A stretch of DNA of 33,047 nucleotides, from contig VYFB01000052.1 of assembly GCA_009842645.1 (NCBI GenBank), positions 2,501-35,547 on the forward strand, given 5' to 3'. Position numbers and translations under genes: made by a program. This document shows positions 18,626 to 28,533 of this stretch, in pieces. The number at the start of each line of letters is the position of its first letter. Positions within the stretch are counted from its first letter, which is position 1. The stretch is from Nitrospira sp. SB0677_bin_15. Its GTDB lineage: Bacteria > Nitrospirota > Nitrospiria > Nitrospirales > UBA8639. The notes under the pieces were generated by a model. The model ran no database searches. It was not told the origin of the DNA and was given only the letters and a program-made list of their open reading frames with translations.

Positions 18626-21003
18626 TTGATGGTGTTCCCGGGCGCGAGGGTCTGGAATTGGTCTTTGACGGATACCTGAATCGGGGCCGCAAGACCCGGG
18701 CATGAGGTTAACTGAAAAGTGTTTTGGGTCACGGACACGTCCAGGGAATGTCCCCGATACCTCGCCCGGAGGTGAAGGGCTTCTACTGCCGAAGGAAGGC
18801 AGGGATTGAAACAAAGCGCGCCGTCCCTGGCCTTCCATCCCGTATAGGCGCGCTGCATCAGATCCACTGTCCCGGCCATGGCTCCCGTGTGGATGCCTTC
18901 TGCTGTGGTGCCGGCTTGCAGGTCAGACACGTCCACGCCCAATGCATCCTTGAACAGTTTCCAGGAAGCTTCAGGGTCTGACTTTGTCATGGCCCAAGCA
19001 TGCACCACCCGGCTGAGTGAAGACCCGTGTGCCGTTCGCGCCGAGTAATATTCGACGTTCCGGGAAATGGTAGTGGTTTCGAAGGGATAGCCCAACCGGT
19101 CGAACAGGGATTGCAGTTCCTCCTTGGAAAACACATAAAAGAGCATCAGAACGTCGGCCTGTTTGGAGAGTTTGTAACGGTTCGTGGAATCCCCTTCGGC
19201 TTCCAGGATTCGATCCAGCCGGTGGATGTCCCCGTATCGTTGCCGGTAGCCTTCCCAATCAAATTCCGCCAAAGCCTCATACCCTTCAAATTGACTGATG
19301 ATTCCCTCGTCGTGAAACGGCACGAACATCTTCCGGCTGATGTCTTCCCACAAGGCGACCTCGGTGGGGCTGACGTGAAGGAGGTCCCGCACTTCGGGCC
19401 GGTTTGACGCCGCGAGCCGGTCCAGGAGTTCCAAAGCCCGGCATAGAATCCAGACGACCATGACGTTGGTATAGGCGTTGTTGTCCAGCCCGGGGGTTTC
19501 GGAATCCGGATACTGATCGTGGTATTCATCGGGTCCCATCACCCGTAAAATCTCATAGCGTTCCTTTTTGGGATCGTATGACGTGGTGCTGACCCAGAAC
19601 CTGGCGATCTCCAGGAACATTTCCGCGCCTTGGGAGGAAAGAAACTCCCAGTCGCCGGTGGCTTCGACGTACTCCCAGATGTTATAGGCAATGGCCGCGT
19701 TCACGTGTCGTTGAAGCGTGCTCAGGTCCGGGATCCATCGGCCGGATTTGGGGTTCAGGTGCAGGACCTGGCTTTCTTCACGGCCGTTGCTGCCGCTTTG
19801 CCAGGGATACAGCGCCCCGCTGAATCCGGCTGTTGCGGCGTTCCGCCTCGCCTGTTCGAGGCGCCGGTGCCGGTACAACAACAGCGCCTTCGTCAGGGCC
19901 GGAAACCGCAGGTTCAACACCGGGAAAATGTACAGTTCATCCCAGAAAATATGGCCCCGATACGCCTCGCCGTGCCATCCCCGTGCGGGAACGCCCGCGT
20001 CCAACTCAACCGTATGCGACGAGACCGTTTGCAGCAGGTGAAAGAGGTGTAACCGGAGCGTGAGTTGTGAGCCTTCGCCGCCCTGAAGGCCCAAGTCGCA
20101 CTGTTGCCAGACCTGAGCCCAGCGTTGAGTATGCGAGCGGAGCAGTTCCTCGAACCGGCCGGCATGCACGAGGGCATCACGGGCTTCTTCTCCGCATTCG
20201 GATATGCCGTGATCGCGCGAGGTATACAACGACGCGATTTTTTCAATGGTCAAAGGCTGTCCTTCCGTCATGGAAATCGTACATTCCTGGGCGACGTAGG
20301 CCTGTTCCTGCACCAAGGTCCCGGGCAGGTCTGCCCAAGCCGCATCGGGAAAGAACCCTGTGCGCGCGGCTTGGGCGATGCGGACTTTCGATTGAGTCGT
20401 CTCCGTACACAGAAAGATACTGTCGTGCTCGAAAGCAAAGGCTTCCAGGGGAGATAAGTGAAGGTTGTTCAGGGCCGCGTAGCGCGGCACGCCGGTGTTG
20501 CGAACCCGGCCGTCGAGGCCGGTATGAATCTCCAACGGACCGGACCAGTTGTCAGGGGTGATGACGACCTCCAGCCCGGCCAGGTGCGGATCACCCAAAT
20601 GGACGAACCGGCGGCTGTTCACCGTGGTCTTTCGTCCTTCGCGGTCCTGAAATTGATACGAACGGTGCAGGACCCCAGCCTTCAGGTCCAGGGTCTGGCG
20701 GTAAGAGAGCAGATCAACGGCCTGAATGTTGAACCACTCGCCGCCGGGGTGGCGAAAGGTGAGGACCAACCAATTCGGCAGGTTCACGAGGTCTTCATTC
20801 TCGATCGTCCGGCCTTCGATCTCGGTCTGCAACCGGTTGTATCCGCCGGCCAGGTAGGTTCCCGGGTAGTGCGTGGCATCGGCGTGGGCTTCGGAAGCCG
20901 CCCCGCGGGTGGCAAAATACCCGTTGCCCAGCGTACACAGGGCTTCGCGGAGGCGTTCCTTCGCGGGGTCGAACCCGTCGTAGATCAAGGCCCAGTCGCT
21001 CAT
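18613..21003 (-). CDS. Glycoside hydrolase family 65 protein (trehalose/kojibiose/maltose phosphorylase type)
   Basis: 'ALCTLGNGYFATRGAASE', 'GHIFWDELYIFPVLNLRFPALTKALLLYRHRRL', 'YPWQSGSNGREESQ', catalytic 'MGPDEYHDQY', 'DNNAYTNVM', 'KQADVLMLFYVF'. Confidence 0.92.
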   Translation of the reverse strand: MSDWALIYDGFDPAKERLREALCTLGNGYFATRGAASEAHADATHYPGTYLAGGYNRLQTEIEGRTIENEDLVNLPNWLVLTFRHPGGEWFNIQAVDLLSYRQTLDLKAGVLHRSYQFQDREGRKTTVNSRRFVHLGDPHLAGLEVVITPDNWSGPLEIHTGLDGRVRNTGVPRYAALNNLHLSPLEAFAFEHDSIFLCTETTQSKVRIAQAARTGFFPDAAWADLPGTLVQEQAYVAQECTISMTEGQPLTIEKIASLYTSRDHGISECGEEARDALVHAGRFEELLRSHTQRWAQVWQQCDLGLQGGEGSQLTLRLHLFHLLQTVSSHTVELDAGVPARGWHGEAYRGHIFWDELYIFPVLNLRFPALTKALLLYRHRRLEQARRNAATAGFSGALYPWQSGSNGREESQVLHLNPKSGRWIPDLSTLQRHVNAAIAYNIWEYVEATGDWEFLSSQGAEMFLEIARFWVSTTSYDPKKERYEILRVMGPDEYHDQYPDSETPGLDNNAYTNVMVVWILCRALELLDRLAASNRPEVRDLLHVSPTEVALWEDISRKMFVPFHDEGIISQFEGYEALAEFDWEGYRQRYGDIHRLDRILEAEGDSTNRYKLSKQADVLMLFYVFSKEELQSLFDRLGYPFETTTISRNVEYYSARTAHGSSLSRVVHAWAMTKSDPEASWKLFKDALGVDVSDLQAGTTAEGIHTGAMAGTVDLMQRAYTGWKARDGALCFNPCLPSAVEALHLRARYRGHSLDVSVTQNTFQLTSCPGLAAPIQVSVKDQFQTLAPGNTIKTIL

Positions 21004-22574
21004 GGCGTTTGGCTTTCCAGGTGACGACTCAATCGCACGAGAAATTCTTTCACCTCATGGGGGTTTTGCAATGAATAGGAGGCCGAGGAAAAACGGGAGC
21101 CGTGCTCCACCACGATCCCTACGCCACGCTCCACCAACTCACGAAACGCATGCTCGTCCGTCAAGTCGTCGCCGAGATACATGGGCTGGTACTGGCGCTC
21201 TTTCCATTTCAGCCCTTCCAGCAACCACAACAGGGCTTTCCCTTTGTCCCAGTCGAGTTGCGGTTGCATTTCAAAGACCATCTTGCCCGCCGAGCGCCGG
21301 AGATCGGGAGACTCGGCCATGACCCGGGCAACGGCCTCTTCGACTTTGGAGGCTTCACCGGGATCGACCAGGCGATAATGCACCGCGATGGAAAATTTCT
21401 TTCGCTCGATCAAGGTGCCGGCAATGGGTTCGAGAAGAGGCCGCAGCATGGCCTCCGCGTGATCGAGGGCCTTGGAAAATTGGGTTCCGACTTCATGGGA
21501 CAAGGCGAAGCGTTCCGGTCCGGCTATGTCGAATCCATGGCTACCGGCGTAGATCAGCGAGTTCAGGTTGACGAGATTCGTGACATCCTTGCGGTCCCGG
21601 CCACTGATAATCCCCACCGGACATTGATGACTCAACGCGTCCAGGACGTCCCGCACGTCCTGCGCCAACACGGCCAGTTCGGGCCGGTCCACAATCGGCG
21701 TCAGGGTGCCGTCGTAATCGAGAAATACCACCGGTTGTTTTCCTATCCGTTTCAGGACGTTGTCGAATCGATCGAGCGCGGACGGCAGGGCCGTGGCGCT
21801 GCGCCACGTGATTCCGGCTTCGTCCCGGACCACGAGTTCTTCCAAATCGGGGACAACCAGGTCGCCGCCGTGGGCGTACAGGGCTTCGGCCTGGCCGACG
21901 CGATCAAGGCCCACGACCAGGCCGAATGATCCGGCCCGGCCGGCTTCCACCCCGGCCAGCGCGTCTTCACACACCACGGCTCGTTGAGGCAGGACCTCCA
22001 AACATTCGGCGGCTCTCAAGAAGGTGTCGGGGTGCGGTTTCCCGCGCAGGCTCAAGGCACGGGCATCCCGGCCGTCCACCATCACCTCGAACAGGTCCGT
22101 CACCCCCGCGGCTTGCACGATGACCCGGCCGTTTTCACTGGCCGTGACGATTGCGGTTTTTTTGCCCAGAGATTTGAGCAGCCGCATGAGCGCGACCGTC
22201 GAGGGAAAGACCTCCACTCCGTTCTCGTGCAGGGCCTTCAGGAACTGGACGTTTTTGCGATTCCCCAGCCCGCAAATGGTCTCCTGCTCGGGCGGGTCCG
22301 AGGGGTCTCCATGGGGCAGCGTGATGCCGCGGGAGGCCAGAAAACAGGTTACGCCGTCGTACCGTGGCTTGCCGTCCACGTAGGCGCAATAATCATTGAC
22401 GGGGTCGAAAGCGTGAAACGGCTCCCCGGTTTGCCCGGCTTGCGTCCGGAGATAATCATCAAACAGGTGTTTCCACGCGGCCGCATGAACCGCCGCAGTC
22501 CTGGTGATAACTCCGTCGAGGTCAAAAATCGCGGCATCGAATCCGCTCAATTCCAGTATGGGTTGATCCGTCAC
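21000..22574 (-). CDS. Fused beta-phosphoglucomutase-like HAD hydrolase / trehalose-6-phosphate phosphatase (OtsB)
   Basis: N-terminal 'FDLDGVITRTAAVHAAAWKHLF ... RGKPHPDTFLRAAECLEVLPQRAVVCEDALAGVEAGRAG'; C-terminal 'VFLDYDGTLTPIVDRPELA ... IISGRDRKDV ... YAGSHGFDI ... YLGDDLTDEHAFREL'. Confidence 0.92.
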   Translation of the reverse strand: MTDQPILELSGFDAAIFDLDGVITRTAAVHAAAWKHLFDDYLRTQAGQTGEPFHAFDPVNDYCAYVDGKPRYDGVTCFLASRGITLPHGDPSDPPEQETICGLGNRKNVQFLKALHENGVEVFPSTVALMRLLKSLGKKTAIVTASENGRVIVQAAGVTDLFEVMVDGRDARALSLRGKPHPDTFLRAAECLEVLPQRAVVCEDALAGVEAGRAGSFGLVVGLDRVGQAEALYAHGGDLVVPDLEELVVRDEAGITWRSATALPSALDRFDNVLKRIGKQPVVFLDYDGTLTPIVDRPELAVLAQDVRDVLDALSHQCPVGIISGRDRKDVTNLVNLNSLIYAGSHGFDIAGPERFALSHEVGTQFSKALDHAEAMLRPLLEPIAGTLIERKKFSIAVHYRLVDPGEASKVEEAVARVMAESPDLRRSAGKMVFEMQPQLDWDKGKALLWLLEGLKWKERQYQPMYLGDDLTDEHAFRELVERGVGIVVEHGSRFSSASYSLQNPHEVKEFLVRLSRHLESQTP

Positions 22575-22583
22575 GTTCCCGCT

Positions 22584-23580
22584 CTATTCACGCCGCGCGC
22601 CGAAGGCACCGGCCACGCCGCCGCGCTCGAACACGCCCGCGGCCTCCCCGGCCTCCGGTCCGTAGAACGCGCCCTCAACCTGCCCCAGCGTGGGGTGCAG
22701 GTTTGTGCCGGCGCGGTCGTTGCCGCTCGTCGATAGGCCGAACGTCCCATCGGCCGCGACCTGCAGATCTTCCCACGCGAACCTGGTGGGGCCTCCATAG
22801 CCTTGCCCCTTGGTGGTAGCCCTTTCCGAAGGCGCGATACCCTCCAGCGTCAGGTCCAGAGAGTGGTCGTTGAAGTCATAGTCGAGTCTGGAGCGGCCCT
22901 CCACCTCGATTCCATCCGCACGGGTGCGTCCGATCATCCCGCCCCGCCAGGTTGCCGAACCCTGCACCGCGGTCGGTTGTGCGTCGCTGAGGTCACCGAA
23001 GGCAGCACTCCAGGTCAGGTCGAGCGCGTTAAGGCGGTCGCGTTCCCACACCGCGTAAAAGGTGCTCCAGGCTCCCCACCCGCCGTAGATCTCGGCGGAC
23101 GGATTATTGGCGTCGACCCGGAAGGCCGGAAGGCCGCCGACCTGCCCGGTCTGAAGGCTTTGCCCGAGGATATTCTTGTGGAACCCGATCGAGGCATCTC
23201 TGGCCTTGCTCCGGAGATGCCAAACGTCGTCGTGTGCGTTCCGTCCTCCGTCCGTTCCGGCCGGAAAACCGCACGTCGTGCCGCCCGCGGTACACACCAC
23301 CTCGTCGCGCCGGGCGCGGGTATAGACCGGCGTGCCTTGGGCCTCCAGGTCCTGCGCCACCATTTGCCCAGGCTCGCGGATCACAAACACGTTGTCCGTC
23401 ATCTCCAGGTGCGTGGCCGTCACGGCCTGAGGGCTCGATGCCATCCCTGGCGGCTCCGGCCTCGGGGGGCTGTCCGGAACGACCGGAACGGCCGGACCAC
23501 CGCCACCACCACCACCTCCACCACAGGCGGTGAGAAGCGCCAGTGCCGCCATCGGTACGAGAAAAGAATTCACGGTCATG
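22584..23580 (-). CDS. Surface lipoprotein with transferrin-binding-protein B-like beta-barrel domain
   Basis: 'MTVNSFLVPMAALALLTACGGGGGGGGG' lipobox LTAC plus Gly tract; C-terminus 'TLGQVEGAFYGPEAGEAAGVFERGGVAGAFGARRE' resembles TbpB B/D-type barrel repeats. The track ORF extends to 23711 but the signal peptide starts at 23580. Confidence 0.75.
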
Positions 23581-23649
23581 ACAGTCTCCTCCGCGGTATC
23601 GCCGAGCCCATCGCTTGCGGGCATGGACCAACCGGGACCGCGCCTTGGG

Positions 23650-26600
23650 TCAGAAGCGTCGCCGTACTTCCAGCATGACGCCATGATCGGTTGCGCCGGC
23701 GGTGGGCTCACGCCAGTTGGTCTCCAGGTACGCGTCGAGTCCCGCGCCTGTAGCGAGTCGCATGCCCGCGCGCCAAGTCACGGCCCGGGTATCGGCGAGC
23801 GAGAACCCGGCATAGGGCGTAGTGGTGCCGCTGGTGCCCGGCGCAGCGAACCCGTAGCCCAGTGCTGCCTCCAACCTCGGCTCATAGCGCGTCGCCGCCG
23901 CCGGCGACCTCGACACGCCTTCGTTCCATAGCCGTGCCACGCCGCTGGTGGCCACGCCCAAGGCAGGCGAGACGCTCAGCGACATGCCTCGGCCATCCGC
24001 GCCCGGGTCGATGCGCACCAAGCCGGCCACGCCCCACTGCCGGTAGCTGCCGCGCCCGAGCAGGGTGCGGGCGCGCGCCTGCATCGTCAGCCCTTGGGCC
24101 GGATGGCTCCAGCGCACTCCGCCGCCGAGTTCCACGCCCGTCCCGGTCTCGCCGTCACCGCCGTCGTGGCGTACGCCGACCTCCAGTTCAGGGACGACGA
24201 CCGAGCCCGATGCGAGGGTCCAGGTCTGTTGGCCCTCCAAGGCCAGGCGCAGGCGTTGCGCGTCCGCGTTCAGGGCCGCCAGTGGGCCATTGCCATCGGC
24301 CTCCCACTGCGTGACCCACGCCTCTCCCTTGAGCGCCAGCACCATCTGCCCGGCTGCCAGAAGGGTTCCACGGGCTCCGGCACCCGCGCTCCACGCGGTT
24401 GCCTCACTGTCGTACTGCCCGGCCTCTGCGTCGTTCAGTTTGACCTCGCCACGACCAAGCGTCGCGCCCGCCCACCCTGTCAGGCGCTCGTGCGCCGTCC
24501 ACCCCAGGTAGGGCATCAGGCTCGTCATCCGGCTTTGGTAGGTCCCCGTCACCGAGGGGGCGCCACCCTGGTCAGTCCAGTCGAAGGTACCCCGCGCGTG
24601 CGACAGCGCAAGGCCTCCCATCAGGCGCTCGCTGAGGCGGACGTCCGCACCGAGGTGGGCGTTGAACATGCCGCCGTCCCAGTCGGTGACGCGGCCGCCC
24701 GAGAGCGCGGTCCAGTCCACCGCGCCCCATAGCACCGGGGCCAGTCCTGCTGCGTCGCCGGTAGCCGACAAGGGCAGGACGAACTCGCTGCCCGCGAGCA
24801 GCTGGGGCAGGTCGGGCAGGGCCACGCCGGTCGACAGCGTCTCCGCAAGGTTCGCTGTGGCGGTTCGCAACTCGTATCCGGCCACCCGCAGCCGGGTTGC
24901 CGTGCGGGTCGCGTCCATGCGCTCGCTCACCGCGGCGAATGCGCTTCCCGCTGCCAGCCTCGCTGCCTCGGGCAGCACCGTCTGACGCACCCGGTTCAGC
25001 CGTGACACGGTGTCCGCGTCGCGCACCTCGACGGTCACCTGGGTCTCCGCCACGCGCCCCCGGGAGTCGGTGGCCTGCACCGTCAGGGCGTAGTGACCCG
25101 TCGCCGCGCCAGGGCCAACGTAGTGCACTGCGCCCGTGGCCGCGTCGACCTGGAACAAGCCGTCGCCCCCCGACGCGAGGGTGTAGGTGACCCCGATGCC
25201 CTCCGCGCGGACCACTCCGAGGGCGCCCCCGGCGTCACGCACCGGCGCTGGTCCCACCAGGTTCCTCGCCATCGTGAACGCGAACTGCGTTTCCATGAAT
25301 ACCGGCCCGGGGTCCTCGGGGTCACTGCCGACGTCCACGCCACTGTCAACATTCCCGTCGTTCTCGTCACTGCCGCTATCGCCATCATCCCCGTCGTCAT
25401 CGGCGACCGTCACGGTGACGGAGTCCGCCGTAACTTGGGCATAGTCGCCGGTGCCGCTCACCATATGGGTAATCGAGGCGGTATCTTGCGTCGTGTCGGT
25501 ATCCTGCTGCGGCGTGACCGTCACCGTCTGCGTCTGATTCCAGTTTCCGCTTGTTCCGCCAGTGAAGGTCAATGTGACTCTGACCGCCGGCTGGCCGTTG
25601 CCCGTGTGTACCTTCACCACCGTATTGTCCGAACTGGTTGCGGTTACCGTCACGCTGGTCGTCGGCATCTTGGTCAGCACCACGGTGTAAGTGTCAGCGG
25701 TCCCGCCTTCGGTCAGGCTGAGCATGCCCTTTGAAACCATCACTCCGGCCACCGGCCCGGTGTCGTCGTCGGTGATGCTGAAACTCGCGGTGCCGGATGA
25801 CGTGGCCCCACCGCCGAGACTCGAGGGGGTGAGGGTTCCGAGGGCTACCGTTACCGTCTCGGCAGTGCCTTCGTCCATTGTGTCGTTTCTTGTGGACAGC
25901 GTGAGGGTCGCCGTTCGTGAGCCTGCGCTGAAGATGACGCGGGCGTTGCCGCTGTTCAGGTTGTGGTAGGTGACTCCGGCCGCGGGCGTACCCGCGAGCA
26001 TGTAATCCGTGTTGCGCGTCGCCGTTCCCCCAAAGGTCAGGGGCACCGTCAGCGACTCGCCCGCTACCAGCACCCGGTTCAGGGTCGCCGTGATGGTTTT
26101 CGTGCCTCCGGTCTCGGGAATGTTTCCCACGGCCGCGGAGAGCGTGACCCGGGTGAGGTCGTTGTCGTTCACCGTTACCGAGGCCGAGGACGGACTGCCC
26201 ACCGTGTAGCCGCTGCCGCCGGACACGGTCACGGTCACGGAGCCGTTCGGTTCGTCGGTGTCGTCGTTCACCGTGGCAACGGTGTAGGCGGCCGAGGTCG
26301 CGTTGGCCGCGATGGTGACGGTCTTGCGACCCTGGTTGCCGGAGGCCACGAAGTCCCTGCCATTGTTGCTGTTCTCCGAGACGTTCAGGTTGACCGTCAA
26401 GTTCGACGTCGGCGCGGGGCTGGCCGTGATGGTGAAGCTGGCGTTGTTGCCCTCGGTGACCGGGCTGCCTCCACTTATCGATAGGCTTGTCTGCTGAACA
26501 GGTTGCTTGAGAGTGAAGGTCATCCTTGCCACACGAACGTTTGTGAATTTGCCCGTTCCCTTCAGACTGCTGATTGGGACGTGGGGATTGCTGGAAGAAT

Positions 26601-27258
26601 TTTCTATCGACCAACCAGTTCCTTCCTCGGTGCCGGCGTCGTAAGCAAACAAATCCACGGTGCGAGAAGAGTGCCAGTTCCCGTTTCCGTCCAGGAGAGA
26701 ATAACCCGAGAGGCCCACGAACCAGTCCGGGGAGGGGCCGAGCATGGATAAAATGGTAAAGAGAGGATGATCCTTGCTGAATTCAACGGTTTTCGTCACC
26801 GTAGCTCCGCCACCGTTTCCGATCCCCCAACTTATAATCGTTTTGACATTGTTGCCTGCTGCCATAAGTTCACTTCTAAATCTTGACGTGCCGCCAATTT
26901 CCGCCACCAGCTCCACGCCAGGGGTGGCCAGGCTGCCCGCATTCCAGAAAGTCTGGTTGCCGTTATGCACGGCGCCTATCAACGTCGTGAAATGTGCGCC
27001 GCTTGGAACATCGGTTGTACTTTCCGCTTTCCAATTGCCCTGAAACGTGACGGTATAGGTGGCCGTGTTCTGTGCGCGCGCCGTTTCCGGGTTTATGCCG
27101 AAGACCATGCCTGCAGCGAGAAGAATCCCCGTGATGATGCGGAAGGTGCCTTGAGAAATGCTGAAGAATCGCGGCTGAGAAGCACGTCCCCGCGGGCGGA
27201 TATCGTGACTGTGCAACGGAAAGAACAAACGACCGTCTGACATCAGTGTCACCATCAC
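23650..27258 (-). CDS. Large secreted/outer-membrane protein: spondin domain + Calx-beta-like repeats + cadherin-like domain + autotransporter-type beta-barrel
   Basis: 'YTVTFQGNWKAESTTDVPSGAHFTTLIGAVHNGNQTFWNAGSLATPGVELVAE ... HPLFTILSMLGPSPDWFVGLSGYSLLDGNGNW' (Spond_N-like); several 'VTEGNNASFTI...VTVNDND'-type Calx-beta units; Asp-rich linker; barrel ending in '..VMLEVRRRF'. Confidence 0.82.
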   Translation of the reverse strand: MMVTLMSDGRLFFPLHSHDIRPRGRASQPRFFSISQGTFRIITGILLAAGMVFGINPETARAQNTATYTVTFQGNWKAESTTDVPSGAHFTTLIGAVHNGNQTFWNAGSLATPGVELVAEIGGTSRFRSELMAAGNNVKTIISWGIGNGGGATVTKTVEFSKDHPLFTILSMLGPSPDWFVGLSGYSLLDGNGNWHSSRTVDLFAYDAGTEEGTGWSIENSSSNPHVPISSLKGTGKFTNVRVARMTFTLKQPVQQTSLSISGGSPVTEGNNASFTITASPAPTSNLTVNLNVSENSNNGRDFVASGNQGRKTVTIAANATSAAYTVATVNDDTDEPNGSVTVTVSGGSGYTVGSPSSASVTVNDNDLTRVTLSAAVGNIPETGGTKTITATLNRVLVAGESLTVPLTFGGTATRNTDYMLAGTPAAGVTYHNLNSGNARVIFSAGSRTATLTLSTRNDTMDEGTAETVTVALGTLTPSSLGGGATSSGTASFSITDDDTGPVAGVMVSKGMLSLTEGGTADTYTVVLTKMPTTSVTVTATSSDNTVVKVHTGNGQPAVRVTLTFTGGTSGNWNQTQTVTVTPQQDTDTTQDTASITHMVSGTGDYAQVTADSVTVTVADDDGDDGDSGSDENDGNVDSGVDVGSDPEDPGPVFMETQFAFTMARNLVGPAPVRDAGGALGVVRAEGIGVTYTLASGGDGLFQVDAATGAVHYVGPGAATGHYALTVQATDSRGRVAETQVTVEVRDADTVSRLNRVRQTVLPEAARLAAGSAFAAVSERMDATRTATRLRVAGYELRTATANLAETLSTGVALPDLPQLLAGSEFVLPLSATGDAAGLAPVLWGAVDWTALSGGRVTDWDGGMFNAHLGADVRLSERLMGGLALSHARGTFDWTDQGGAPSVTGTYQSRMTSLMPYLGWTAHERLTGWAGATLGRGEVKLNDAEAGQYDSEATAWSAGAGARGTLLAAGQMVLALKGEAWVTQWEADGNGPLAALNADAQRLRLALEGQQTWTLASGSVVVPELEVGVRHDGGDGETGTGVELGGGVRWSHPAQGLTMQARARTLLGRGSYRQWGVAGLVRIDPGADGRGMSLSVSPALGVATSGVARLWNEGVSRSPAAATRYEPRLEAALGYGFAAPGTSGTTTPYAGFSLADTRAVTWRAGMRLATGAGLDAYLETNWREPTAGATDHGVMLEVRRRF

Positions 27259-27384
27259 CGTGTTGAACCAAGTAACGTCATTTATTCTTACACGAACGAT
27301 TGTGAGAAGTCACCTCCGGTTTCTTGCAAAGACGGGTACGTCTGCGTATGCTCCATCGTACGTCGCGATTGCGACGGGCACGGT

Positions 27385-28467
27385 ATGTCGGAACAACAAC
27401 AAATAGACGCAGCCCGCAAGGAAATCGATCGGCTGGACGATGAGATCCTGCGGCTGCTCAATGAACGCTCCGGTCACGTCATCACGATCGGCAAGGCGAA
27501 GCGGCAGGTGGACCCTGATGCCCTGTTGCACACCGCCGGGCGTGAAGCCTTTGTGGTGGAACGTCTGTTACGTCAGAATACCGGTCCTTTTCCCAACGAG
27601 GCGATTCGCCCGGTCTATCGGGAAATCATGTCCGCCTCGTTGTCGTTGGAAGGGGCGCAGACCGTGGCGTACCTGGGTCCCCCCGCCACGTTTACGCATT
27701 TGGCGGCCCTGGGAAAATTCGGCGCGTCCGCCCGATACGTGCCGGTCAACGGAATTCAGGAAGTGTTTGACGCCGTGGAACGCGAGCGCGCGATCTATGG
27801 AGTCGTGCCGATCGAAAACTCGACCGAAGGCGTGGTGAATCACACCCTCGACATGTTTATCGACTCGAACCTGATGATCTACGGGGAAGTCATGCTGGAA
27901 ATTGCCCATCATCTCATGTCGAAAAGCGAGCGGATCGAGGACGTTGAGAAGATCTATTCCCATTCGCACGCCTTGGCGCAGTGCCGGAATTGGTTGAAGA
28001 CCCACGTGGCCGCGGTGCCGCTGGTGGAAGCCCCGAGTACTTCGCGCGCGGCCGAACGGTGCCAGGAGGAACCGCGCGCAGCAGCCATTGCCTCAGAATT
28101 GGCAGCCAACATGTACGGCTTGCACGTGTTGAGATCGCGCATCGAGGACAACACCAACAACTGCACGCGGTTCCTGATGTTGTGCCGGCATGGTGCCGAG
28201 CCCACGGGAAAGGACAAGACGTCCGTCATGCTGTCGGTGAAGGACAGGGCCGGTGCGCTCTATGATCTGTTACGGCCCTTTGCCTCCAACGGCATCAGCA
28301 TGACTAAAATCGAGTCGAGACCCTCCCGACGCAAGGCATGGGAATATATCTTTTTTGTCGATTTCGAAGGACATATACAAGAGGACCGAATCCGCCGGAC
28401 CATTGAAGAACTGAAAGGCCGGTGTCTGTTCATGAAAGTGCTCGGTTCGTATCCCGCCCATTCGTGA
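27385..28467 (+). CDS. pheA: Bifunctional chorismate mutase / prephenate dehydratase
   Basis: 'ARKEIDRLDDEILRLLNER', 'VAYLGPPATFTHLAALGKFG', 'GVVPIENSTEGVVNHTLDMF', 'IEDNTNNCTRFLML', ACT 'IESRPSRRKAWEYIFFVDFEGH'. Confidence 0.95.
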   Translation: MSEQQQIDAARKEIDRLDDEILRLLNERSGHVITIGKAKRQVDPDALLHTAGREAFVVERLLRQNTGPFPNEAIRPVYREIMSASLSLEGAQTVAYLGPPATFTHLAALGKFGASARYVPVNGIQEVFDAVERERAIYGVVPIENSTEGVVNHTLDMFIDSNLMIYGEVMLEIAHHLMSKSERIEDVEKIYSHSHALAQCRNWLKTHVAAVPLVEAPSTSRAAERCQEEPRAAAIASELAANMYGLHVLRSRIEDNTNNCTRFLMLCRHGAEPTGKDKTSVMLSVKDRAGALYDLLRPFASNGISMTKIESRPSRRKAWEYIFFVDFEGHIQEDRIRRTIEELKGRCLFMKVLGSYPAHS

Positions 28468-28472
28468 GAAAC

Positions 28473-28530
28473 GCCCCCTCACCCCAACCCTCTCCCTATT
28501 TCCCGCTTAATGCAGGAAATGGGAGAGGGA
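28473..28530 (-). repeat. Palindromic repeat copy F (minus orientation, extended stem)
   Basis: ccccctcaccccaaccctctccctatttcccgcttaatgcaggaaatgggagaggga. Confidence 0.85.
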
Positions 28531-28533
28531 GTT

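Noticed and set aside
23650-26484. Long + strand ORFs opposite the adhesin (e.g. 24094-24732, 25093-25734)
   Set aside because: Antisense frames in high-GC repeats without recognisable domains or start signals.
25694-26614. 306-aa ORF on - strand inside the Calx-beta region
   Set aside because: Shifted frame of the large protein; low-complexity His/Arg/Gly-rich translation typical of GC-rich off-frame reading.
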